Assembly: GCA_029891385.1 (NCBI GenBank) | Contig: JAIWQS010000266.1 | Span: forward strand, 372,001 to 436,000 | DNA length: 64,000 nucleotides | Direction of reading: 5' to 3' | DNA from: Erythroxylum novogranatense | Lineage: Eukaryota; Streptophyta; Magnoliopsida; Malpighiales; Erythroxylaceae | Part shown: piece after piece, positions 1 through 10,926 of the stretch | How the letters are laid out: every line of letters begins with the position of its first letter | Position numbering within the stretch: the stretch's first letter is position 1 | Notes under the pieces: model-generated | The model's database searches: none | Told to the model about the DNA's origin: nothing | The model's input: the letters and a program-made list of their open reading frames with translations, nothing else | Made by a program: the position numbers and the translations under genes

Positions 1-161
1 GAGGCCAAGCTATGGTCCCAAGGATCTTGATTTGGCGACCCGACCGAGCGATAGTCGAGGTCGATCGATGGTTCCAAGGATCTTGTTTTGACAACCTAGT
101 CGATCTATGGTCGAGGCCGAGCTATGGTCTCAAGGATCTTGTCTTGGCGACCCGGCCGAGC
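1..161. repeat. Minisatellite, about 56-bp unit
   Basis: Three imperfect units carry the core CAAGGATCTTG at about 20, 75 and 131, so the period is 55-56 bp. Units also contain GTCGATCGATGG-like palindromic stretches. The same unit recurs at 27476-27800 and 52540-53170, each time beside Helitron-derived debris. The array ends exactly where the LTR at 162 begins, so that element probably inserted into it. No coding capacity is evident. Confidence 0.85.
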
Positions 162-3100
162 TGTAACATCCCACCCTCAATTGGAAGGGTAATATAGTAA
201 ATTTGACATAGGATGGAATAGATTTGGAGTGCATAGGACTGCTCATGCATAATAGGATTGGTCCACAGTCACATTTGTGCACATGAAATTACTATGTATG
301 CATACATGATATTCCCGGTTTGCGTGCCTAAGATAATTTTGTTGGGATTAACGTGGTTAATGGGTTTGAAAATTATTACGAAAGCGCTATAAATTGTTTT
401 CTATTTTAAGGAATTTTAGGAATTTTCTGAAATTTTTGGAGAAAATTCTTAACCGAAAAAATCGCCAATTGGCAAACCTATTCGATTTTCTAGAATTAAA
501 ATTGCTACCCAATGGCACTTGTATTCTTGGGTATATTATTTTGGGATTGATGCTTTGAGTTGATTGGGTTAGTTTTTGATATGGATTAAAGAATTAGTAT
601 GTTGACTTTTCTTTAAACCTTTAAACAAATCACATTTTGTCACCTAGCCTCTCGTTACCTCCTCCTTATCCTCACCCATGATTATGCTTCAATTAAGCAT
701 GAAACAATTGGTTTTGTTGGCTAGACAATCGAAAATGGGGTAGGAAAGTGGATAATTGATTAAAGTATATTATAGCTTTCTTTGACTTTTCTTTGAAAAG
801 TTAAGCCAATCTTTTTTTGCCACCCATTCTCCTTCATTTAATGCATTGTTATCTTTTATATTCGGCCACTTCAACTTAAAGAAGGAAAAAGAGCATTTGT
901 TTTGCTTATCTACTCCTTCATCCGAAATCCTCTCCATTTTGCAAGCCTCTCCATCGTTTTTTGTTTCTTCTTTAGCTCCTCCATGAAACCAAGCTATTTT
1001 CCTTACCTTGCAACTTAAATCTTCTATCCATGAGAAGCATGTATGGTGGTAGAAGTGAGTAGTGAAGGTGTTAAGTGAGCTTAAAGAGAGAATTGAAGGT
1101 TGGAAACTTAAGAAGCTAAGTGGTCTAGTTAAGCTTTAAATGAAGTGTTAATGATGTTTTTAGTTAAATGTCATTGTAGTTAGAAGCATCTAATGAGAAT
1201 TATGGTGTTATTATTAAGCTTAGTGATGCATTACTTTGATGAGAAATATAGTGTAAATTAATGGGTATAAATGTATGGTATGTTAGGATAATGAATGGTT
1301 ATGGTTGAATTTGGTTTTAGCTTGATTTTGATTGCATATTGATGATTAATTTTGCATGGAAAGGTAAGAGGTTAGTGCTGCCACATTTTGACCATTGATC
1401 TAAGCTCATGTATGAATGACCTAGGTACTGATTTTGTGTCCAATTGAGATGCTTATGGTAGTAGAATTTGAATTGGCATGATAGGAAGTATATTGAGAAG
1501 TAAAGCTGGAAATTTAGGGTTTTAATCAATTGTACTGTAGTGAGCCTAACTAATTGTGTAGGTGAGAAAATGAGGTGAGGTTTGTGCCCAATGAAACTTT
1601 GGTTTGTTGATTACATTTTTGTGTGAAATAGGTATTGTCTAATTGTAACTCTAAGAGGTTGAAATTTGGCTTGGAAAGTTGCTGCTGGGACTTATGTGAA
1701 CAGTAACCGAGATATAGAACCTAGAGTTTTACTGATTTTTCTAAATTAATTGATATGGAATTAGGAAAAATGGTCTTCATGAGAGTTGAAGCCTACATTG
1801 TTAGCTTTCCATTGCCACTGATTTTGTAATTTTTCGATCTGTATATTGGGAGATATGCATTGTGAAATATTGACTGTTTTTGAGCAATTGGTGTAACCTA
1901 GCCATCAGTGTAGGTTTTGTGAACATCCTGATTAGAAGTAATTTTAGTAATTTACGTGAATTGAATTGGTTTGAGTGATCTGCTGAAAAATTGTAGAAGA
2001 AGTGATTATCTTGAAAATGGTATATAGCATGCTATTTTTAGATTCCAGAATTGGGACTTATCCTTTTTCAAAGATTGGACTGAAGTTAGGTCATGGGCTG
2101 CTGATCAGGGCAGTAAATTGTAAGACTGTTTTAAATTGGTTAATGATGGAATTTTATTCTGAGCCCTTCATGAGAAGTGTAGTACTATGTTTTATCTTTT
2201 CATGGGTATAAAGTATGCAATTTTTTGACATTTGTACAAGGAGTTATACTGTTTGAAAAATCACTGCCCAATTTGAGTACTTTCAGGGGCAGCAGCCTTC
2301 ACTGAATTGTTTGACCTAGTTAGCTATTGAATTTGCATTTAGACTGTTCATGAAAGTTGTAGATCACATTGTGATCTTGATGAGCATATTTATTTTGTAA
2401 TTTTTTACTAAGGAAATGAGAATTTATTGAATTTACAAAATACTGCACTGGTTAGGAACTTATTGACTGGACAGAAACTTGGACTGGCTTTTTGACACCC
2501 TTAGAGGTGGATTTGGCTTTTGTGTTCTTCATGAACATTGTAGATCTCTCTTTTCTCTATGAAATAGACACTAAGTTTGTCCAATTTGGAGTGCAGAGTA
2601 AAGAGTTATGACCTAGGTAAGTTGGAAAGTCGGAAAAAAGGAAAGTATCCAATTAGGCACTGTAGATGTCCTAGTCGACTACATGATGTTCTAGTCGACT
2701 AGGACATATATTTGTGCCGAACTGACTTCCCTCTACTCTTTTGCTTATAACTTTTCCGTCCGACGTTCGATTGACCTGATTCTTTAGGCATCGGATTCGT
2801 GAAACATTGAATTTCATTTAATGGAAAAATTGGGAAGTTTGACGGAAAATTGACGGTGTCCGGAAGTAGGTCTTGCATTCTTGTTTATTTAATCGGGGAC
2901 CTATAGAGGTCCAAATTGAGCATATGGTTTGTAATTTTTAGAAGTCAGAATTGGGAGTTATGATTTTCAAAACCTGACCCTACACTGATCATAACAGAAA
3001 CTTCCATAACAGTTTTGAAATTGTTAGAGATCGAATTGGATGAAGAGTGCTTCATGAAAAATGAATTTTATGATGTTATCTTTACAGGGCCATTGAATTT

Positions 3101-4524
3101 TTAATTTTCTATGGATTTTATTGTTGGTTCATGAAAAAAAAATTAGATTAAGGCCGGAATATCATAAACATGCATCGCGGGAATTCCTTATTCTATATTT
3201 GTGCATAAATGAGAAATCCGTATGCAAAGTGATTAATGTGTGTATATGAAATAAATTGGTAGTGCAAAAAAAAAAAAGTATGAATTTTAAATCGTGATGT
3301 GTCACGTCACTCTCGTGGGGCGGACTCGGATATCACCAGCGATAAAGTCTTACGGGAGTGAATGTTACAATTAATGTGTGTATATGACATAAATTAGTAG
3401 TGCGAGATAAATGTCCGCATCAGCGCTCCCGTAAATTGAAAACCAATGCAAATCTGGAGCGTACTGTGAGTAACCTAGTTGGTTTATCAAATTTCTGATT
3501 GTCTAAATGCTCTATGTGAACTACTTGTCACTGTGAATGGCATGATTACTGAAATGTATAGGATCGACTTGCATGTCTTTACTGTACTGGATTGGATTAC
3601 TGCATGATCCTGGAAATTGAACTACTGGGCTTCTATAGCCATACCACTGAACTACTAAACATTTCACTGCATGCATAAATGCATGAACAGATAATGAACG
3701 TTGTGACCCAAGTCGCGAGTATTACTGAAATGAGCTTCGAGGTCTAACACTGTACTGACCGGACCATGAGCCCGAGGGGATTTATCCCTGACACGTCCAC
3801 ACTGAATACTGACTGAGCGCTTGGGCACAACACTGAATAACTGGAAAAGAATCACAAATGCATCGTGATTGCATGAGTAACAGTTTTGTGATAATGACTG
3901 ATTATGTGATGGCATGATTTACTGTAAGTGGCTCTATGATACTGCAAATTGTGACATGCTATGTGTTAATTGAATACTGCGGTGCTGTACACAATATGCG
4001 TAATGCATGATTTGAGTGAACCATCGATGATGGTTTCTCACTGAGTTCGCAAAAACTCACCAAAATTTTGCATCTATTTTTCAGTCTTGAGGAATACCCG
4101 TTTGACACGGAGTATGTCTCACAGAGGCAAGTGAAGGATAGAGGTCGGGATCAGTTTTCGCATTAATGTCCAATAGAATTGTATTCCAAAATGACTAATT
4201 GTATTTGTAATGGGCCAATGTGGTTATGTTTTGTTAATAAAATGGTTATTGTAATTTATGGTTGACTATTTGTAATAATCAAACCGATCAGTATTAATCG
4301 AAAATGTTTATCTATGCACGTGGATGCAAATTGTCTACCGTTTTCCGCGCACATGAGTGTAAATAAAAGAAAAAAGAAGTGGCTCTGATGGAATGAATGT
4401 TTGAATAAAAAAAAATAGTTTTTCCTGAGATCTACTGACTGATGTAGTACGCCACCCTCGTGGGGCACGAACTCGAATATCGCCAACAATGTAGGGTTCG
4501 GGTCACTCGGGAGTGGGGTGTTAC
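162..4524 (+). repeat. 5' LTR of the long-LTR element
   Basis: This 4363-bp LTR runs from TGTAACATCC to GGTGTTACA. It holds a degenerate module repeated at about 180-205 bp (TTCATGA-like cores near 1776, 1981, 2167, 2347, 2528), a palindrome pair at 2668-2705, a TATAGCC hairpin motif near 3633, and a conserved palindrome CCATCGATGATGG near 4021 just before an ACTCACC motif. It also contains a fragment resembling the tail of another LTR family at about 3270-3370. Short reading frames inside it are not supported as genes. Confidence 0.9.
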
Positions 4525-4531
4525 ATTTAGG

Positions 4532-4543
4532 TGGTATCAGAGC
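4532..4543 (+). other. Primer binding site, initiator-Met tRNA type
   Basis: TGGTATCAGAGC lies 7 bases after the LTR end. It is complementary to the 3' end of plant initiator methionine tRNA, the usual primer for gypsy reverse transcription. It fixes the 5' LTR boundary and plus orientation. Confidence 0.95.
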
Positions 4544-7500
4544 CCAGTAGTACGTAATGTATCTGGGCACAGTCTGAAACATAGGTTGCATGCATTTGAG
4601 TCGTGTCGTTGCGGATCATGGCAATCGATCCCTAGTACATGTTGCATGCAGTAGAAGTCCTACGTGTGCATATGTGTCAAGTGACTACGTGAGAGAAAAG
4701 TGAGATCATTAGAGTGTAAATCTCAAAGTGTATAAACAATTAGGAAAGGAAAAGGAAAAAGGGATAAGGAGATTGATATTGTACTATGGTTAGAAACCTA
4801 AATGCGTAATAGTAGTATGTTGTGTTGGCCTAGATCGAGTAAGAAAAAAAGTGATATCACTGTGAATTCCGGATTAAAATGGCAAGATTTGTGGTGACAG
4901 AAAAACAAATATGTCTAGAACTTGGAGAGGTCCACTGGAGATATGAGAAGCATACTGGTTATAGTAGGCCTAAGTGTGATTAAAGGTCCGGGATGAGTAA
5001 GTAATTAGAGTTCTAACTGTATATGTGAGGACATGGGAAACATTGGAACTGAGTAAAGTGTAGATGATCCGATCAGCAAATATGGATTCAACAGATTTGT
5101 GTTCAATATCGATGAGATATCATAGGTAGATGAGGATAAGCGGGATTGTGATACGATCAATATTGTACTGTACCGGTCTACCTAGAGCTGAAAGAACTGA
5201 AAGAGCAAAGTACCTAGTGCCTAGTCGAGTAAGAAAAAGGTAGAAGATAAAAGTGTACAGATAAACTGAAATGAACTCGTGAAACGGGAATGATCTTGAA
5301 CGCATAAGCGTGAGACTGAAATGGTTATGTGAATATTGTGCTAAGAGTTTGGAAATCAGTATAATAAGATCGTAAGGGAAAAGATGATCGACACTTTTCT
5401 ACCGATTGTGTATCGGGAAATTCTGAACTGGTTGAAAAGATGTATATGGACACAGAAATGGTAAATGGAGGGGTAAATAGATAGAGATACAATGGAGTTG
5501 CATCAACAATTTTGTCATGTTTTGGGGACTGTGAATACCCTATTATAGATTGTTTGAGGATACTAAAGAGATACGTAGTAATAATGAGATGACATGGTAT
5601 AAGCCAAGTGGATATGACCTTAAAAAGATCAAGCTGATACAGGAATGATATGGGAATGAAACTAGGGAAATGAAAAAAAAAGTGAAAGAAACAATGATAG
5701 TGATATATGATATGAAAAGAGTTGTCACATTTAAGTCGATTTACCGTTGGGAGTATCTATTGGACAGTAAAGTTGATCATGATTAATGAAAAGTAAGTGA
5801 AAGATACATGGAAATAACAGAGGAGATGATTGGTGAATGGCTATAGGTGTAAAGTTCATAATGGGTTAAAGTAAGACATAGGAGGACTGAGTGTACCTGT
5901 AGGAGAAGAAATGAAAAATGATTATGGCATCAGTCATTTATTTGAGGATTAACATAAACGGAAAGGAATCTTACGGAAATCTGAATTGTATAGGTTACTA
6001 ATTGGTTTCCTGATCATGAAATAAGTTCTACTGAGGTGTAGATTACGTAATAAGTGGTAAAGAAAGTGTTTATGTGACTGTTACAAGGAACCTTAGTGCA
6101 AGGACTGGTCTGATCTTTAAATTATGGCACCAAATTGTTCTTATTGGGATAGTGAGTATAGTGGAATTGAGCTTTTTGAGACACTACAAACTATTGAAAA
6201 ACAATTACGGACACTAATTGGCTGATGAGACTTTCGTGAACAGTATAAAGATGGTAGCAAGACTAATGGACAAACGGAAAGAAGTATGGACGAAATCAAA
6301 AGTGAAATTGAGGTTATCTGTACCGTGTGTACGAAAATGTAAAGTATCCTGCAACATGAGTGGAAATTTAATTTGAGGCGATCCTATTGCAACGTGAAGC
6401 GAATAGAGCTCCATAGGTGAGGCAAAATTGTAAAATAGTCCCGAACTGTGAAGTGGAATACACAAATGAAGTGGAATTGATGAAAGTCCAAGTATGGATG
6501 ACTAGATATTGGCATACATCGATGAGAATGACAGGAAATCAATTGAAAGGAGAAAATGAATAGAGACAGGAAGTCCTAAAGGAAAACTGACAATGACGTG
6601 ACGTAGTGTTATCTTCGTAAAGGGATTGGAAATACACTAATTATGGACTGAATGAATTGTGATGTATGGGAAAGTGCAAGAGGGAATGATGCGAAGTAAG
6701 CAAATGGTAGTGACTATAATTATCGACAGAATGTGTTTGAAAGGATTGAACTGCTGATAAGCATACCTTGGGAGAGTGGACAATGTGTGCTGAACTGAAA
6801 CATAATGTTCAAACGGTAGTTGATAAATTGAATTGACTTTGATAAATGATATTGGTGTCATGATCGCGATTGAAAGCTTTGGAAACTGTAGATTCCTATA
6901 AGGATACACTATCTTAATTTGAGGAAAGAGACAGGCATAAATACCGACAATGCTGAAATGAACGGACAATTCTGCCTACTAAATTCAACTAGTGAATGAT
7001 AATCTTTGCAATGAATGTATCAATTACGATATTGGGATTTTCAAAGAATGTCAAGTAGATTATGGGTAATTGTGAAGTGTTTCTGAAAAATTGAAGTTGT
7101 AGATCTAGTGATAAGAAAAGTTAAGAGTGCAGGAGTTAAAGTGGTGAGTCTTATGAGGAGTTTGAATATGCGAATGATATTGGAAAAACAATATTGAACG
7201 ATTCAAAGAAAAAGTATTGGTACCCGACAAAAAGTGATGGAACAAGAAAGTGAACAGTCGAAGTTAGACATTAAAGTAAGCATATGCGAACAGTGAAATT
7301 GAATAACTATGGCTATAGAATGAAGTGATTATAGATTCAAGTGCTTATAAGTTTGAATATTCAACAGGAGAAATGTTTAAGTGGTTTGGGTTTCACAGGA
7401 TTATGATCGTCTTATAGAGTTCTGATTTACTGCTACATTGCACAGTGCCTAACGGGAGTCAAAGACCATAATGGTTTTGAGACTGTGATGGGTGAAACAA

Positions 7501-8080
7501 AGGAACTCAGGAAAGTTGAATGGGTTAGTGGAGGTGGAACCGGATAGGACAAATGAAATAGAGTAATCCAAATTGCGTGCGTGAATACTATAGAACAGTG
7601 AACTGTCTAAGAATTTGAACTAAGAGTCACTGGATTATAAAGCATGACTGCATTAGGTAAATTATCGCTGGTTATGGTGAATTGGAGCTAAATGTCCTTG
7701 TATTAGTACCAAAGAAATGTGAATCGTCCCTGACGAGATAAAGGAGGTTATGGCAAGTATCTGTACTCAATGGTATACGAATTAGACTGCATGGTATTGG
7801 AGAGAAAGGTATTGAATTGATAAAATATGATAAGTGAACAAGTTCGGAAATTAATGGCTACTCCGAAAATGACAAGTGAAATAGTATGATAGTAAGGTCA
7901 CCAACTGACAGCCTTGTTAACTTCGTCTATTGTGATGAGTGTTAATGAATTGGCCAAATAAGGGATTGGACAACCGATCGAGTGTTCTTTGTGACCCTTT
8001 CGGAAAATGAATCATTGAGTGAAAAGTATATGGAATTTGTAGAGACATTTGATAACTGCCATAGTGAACTGTTGATTGAA
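4544..8080 (+). other. Coding-free internal domain
   Basis: I find no recognisable gag, protease, reverse transcriptase, RNase H or integrase on either strand; the longest frames are about 110 codons and lack known motifs. The plus strand is visibly poor in C and rich in A and G over most of its length. The leader just after the primer site resembles the leader of the element at 37436-45054. The domain probably acts as a packaged non-coding genome. Confidence 0.75.
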
Positions 8081-8114
8081 AATTTCGAGGACGAAATTTT
8101 TATAAGGAGGGGGA
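8081..8114 (+). promoter_or_regulatory. Pre-PPT motif and polypurine tract
   Basis: AATTTCGAGGACGAAATTTT is followed by AAGGAGGGGGA directly before the 3' LTR. The purine run would prime plus-strand synthesis. The first motif matches the codons for FEDEI at the end of pol in the coding element (about 14060-14074, minus strand), although this element has no pol. Confidence 0.85.
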
Positions 8115-8116
8115 AT

Positions 8117-10661
8117 TGTAACATCCCACCCTCAATTGGAAGGGTAATATAGTAAATTTGACATAGGATGGAATAGATTTGGAGTGCATAGGACTGTTCA
8201 TGCATAATAGGATTGGTCCACAGTCACATTTGTGCACATGAAATTATTGTGCATGCATACATGATATTCGGTTTATGTGCCTAAGATAAATTTATTGGGA
8301 TTAACGTGGTTAATGGGTTTGAAAATTATTCGAGTGCGCTATAAATTGTTTTCTATTTTAAGGAATTTTAGGAATTTTTCTGAATTTTCGGAGAAAATTC
8401 GGACCGAAAAAAAATCGCCAATTGACGAACCGGTCGATTTTCGGTAGCGAAAATTGCTACCCAATGACACTGTATTCTTGGATATATTATTTTGGGATTG
8501 ATGTTTTGAGTTGATTGGGTTAGTTTTTGATATGGATTAAAGAATTAGTATGTTGACTTTTCTTTAAACCTTTGAACAAATCACATTTTGCCACCTAGCC
8601 TCTCATTACCTCCTCCTTATCCTCACCCACGATTATGCTTCAATTAAGCATGAAACAATTGGTTTTGTTGGCTAGACAATCGAAAATGGGGTAGGAAAGT
8701 GGATAATTGATTAAAGTATATTATAGCTTTCTTTGACTTTTCTTTGAAAAGTTAAGCCAATCTTCTTTTGCCACCCATTCTCCTTCATTTAATGCATTGT
8801 TATCTTTTATATTCGGCCACTTCAACTTAAAGAAGGAAAAAGAGCATTTGTTTTGCTTATCTACTCCTTCATCCGAAATCCTCTCCATTTTGCAAGCCTC
8901 TCCATCGTTTTTTGTTTCTTCTTTAGCTCCTCCATGAAACCAAGCTATTTTCCTTACCTTGCAACTTAAATCTTCTATCCATGAGAAGCATGTATGGTGG
9001 TAGAAGTGAGTAGTGAAGGTGTTAAGTGAGCTTAAAGAGAGAATTGAAGGTTGGAAACTTAAGAAGCTAAGTGGTCTAGTTAAGCTTTAAATGAAGTGTT
9101 AATGATGTTTTAGTTAAATGCCATGGTAGTTAGAAGCATCTAATGGGAATTGTGGTGTTATTATTAAGCTTAGTGATGCATTACTTTGATGAGAAATATA
9201 GTGTAAATTAATGGGTATAAATGTATGGTATGTTAGGATAATGAATGTTTATGGTTGAATTTGGTTTTAGCTTGATTTTGATTGCATATTGATGATTAAT
9301 TTTGCATGGAAAGGTAAGAGGTTAGTGCTGCCACATTTTGACCATTGATCTAAGCTCATGTATGAATGACCTAGGTACTGATTTTGTGTCCAATTGAGAT
9401 GCTTATGGTAGTAGAATTTGAATTGGCATGATAGGAAGTGTATTGAGAAGTAAAGCTGGAAATTTAGGGTTTTAATCAATTGTACTGTAGTGAGAATAAA
9501 TAATTGTGTAGGTGAGCAAATGAGGTGAGGTTTGTGCCCAATGAAACTTTGGTTTGTTGGTTACATTTTTGTGTGAAATAGGTATTGTCTAATTGTAACT
9601 CTAAGAGGTTGAAATTTGGCTTGGAAAGTTGCTGCTGGGACTTATGTGAACAGTAACCGAGATATAGAACCTAGAGTTTTATTGATTTTTCTAAATTAAT
9701 TGATATGGAATTAGGGAAAATGGTCTTCATGAGAGTTGAAGCCTACATTGTTAGCTTTCCATTGCCACTGATTTTGTAATTTTTCGATCTGTATATTGGG
9801 AGATATGCATTGTGAAATATTGACTGTTTTTGAGCAATTGGTGTAACCTAGCCATCAGTGTAGGTTTTGTGAACATCCTGATTAGAAGTAATTTTAGCAA
9901 TTTACGTGAATTGAATTGGTTTGAGTGATCTTCTGAAAAATTGTAGAATAAGTGATTATCTTGAAAATGGTATATAACATGCTATTTTTAGATACCAGAA
10001 TTGGGACTTATCCTTTTTCAAAGATTGGACTGAAGTTAGGTCATGGGCTGCTGATCAGGGCAGTAACTTGTAAGACTGTTTTAAATTGGTTAATGATGGA
10101 ATTTGATTCTGAGCCCTTCATGAGAAGTGTAGTACTATGTTTTGTCTTTTCATGGGTATAACTGCAATTTTTTGACATTTTTACCAGGAGTCATACTGTT
10201 TGAAAAATCACTGCCCAATTTGAGTACTTTCAGGGGCAGCAACCTTCACTGAATTGTTTGACCTAGTTAGCTATTGAATTTGCATTTATACTGTTCATGA
10301 AAGTTGTAGATTACATTGTGATCTTGATGAGCATATTTATTCTGTAATTGTTTACTAAGGAAATGAGAAGTTATTGAATTTACAAAATACTGCACTGGTT
10401 AGGAACTTATTGACTGGACAGAAACTTAGACTGGCTTTTTGACACCCTTAGAGGTGGATTTGGCTTTTGTGTTCTTCATGAACATTGTAGATCTCTCTTT
10501 TCTCTATGAAATAGACACTAAGTTTGTCCAATTTGGAGTGTAGAGTAAAGAGTTAGGACCTAGGCAAGTTGAAAAGTCGGAAAAAGGAAAGTATCCAATT
10601 AGGCACTGTAGACGTCCTAGTCGACTACAACATGTTCTAGTCGACTAGGACATATATTTGT
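8117..10661 (+). repeat. 3' LTR, truncated
   Basis: It is collinear with the 5' LTR from its first base until just after the palindrome pair (10614-10651), then diverges at ATATATTTG. About 1.8 kb of U5-side sequence is missing and is not seen elsewhere in the window. Differences from the 5' copy are few, mainly substitutions and short indels, suggesting a moderately recent insertion. Confidence 0.9.
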
Positions 10662-10926
10662 CGACGCAAGAGTCAGTTCGAGTTAGTTACAGAACTCAAT
10701 TGATTAACCGTTTTTTTAAAGATTCAAGAAACAAGATTCAAGAAGCAAGAATCCAGAAACAAGAATCATGAAGCAGTTGGAGACGAAGGCTATAAATACA
10801 AGTCGAAGTCGAAGATTGCAAAGTTAGTTGAAAAATTAGCTGAATTACATCTACGTGATTGTAAAAAGTATATTGTGAAAATTAGCTGAGAGCTATTTCT
10901 ACTGTAACAAGTTTTCAAACACTTTT
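10662..10926 (+). repeat. Copia-like LTR, left part
   Basis: This stretch runs GTTAGTTACAGAACTCAA, purine-rich AAGATTCAAGAAGCAAG repeats and a TATA box (TATAAATA, 10791-10798), then is interrupted by the Tekay element at 10927. It resumes after the target duplication at 26741. A diverged copy of its first part is at about 28064-28160. The LTR assignment is inferred from the TATA box and from the downstream phrase resembling Copia LTR ends. Confidence 0.5.
10922..10926 (+). other. Target-site duplication CTTTT, left copy
   Basis: CTTTT precedes TGTTGGACC at 10927 and recurs at 26736-26740 right after CCCAACA. A perfect 5-bp duplication shows that 10927-26735 inserted as a single unit. Confidence 0.95.

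Larger units (their letters stand above)
162..10661 (+). mobile_element. Non-autonomous gypsy-like element with 4.4-kb LTRs (LARD-like), 3' truncated
   Basis: Two copies of a sequence starting TGTAACATCCCACCC lie at 162 and 8117 in direct orientation. The first ends in TGTTACA at 4524 and is followed by a primer site; the second is preceded by a polypurine tract. The internal part (4525-8116, about 3.6 kb) has no readable gag or pol. Long LTRs plus a coding-free interior of this size match the described LARD class, which depends on proteins from relatives. The 3' LTR stops at about 10661, where Copia-like sequence begins, so no target duplication can be checked. Confidence 0.85.

Noticed and set aside
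162..200. TGTAACATCC...GATGTTACA taken as terminal inverted repeats of a DNA transposon
   Set aside because: For this element the primer site, polypurine tract and direct long repeats show an LTR retrotransposon; TG..CA ends are the normal short LTR inverted ends.
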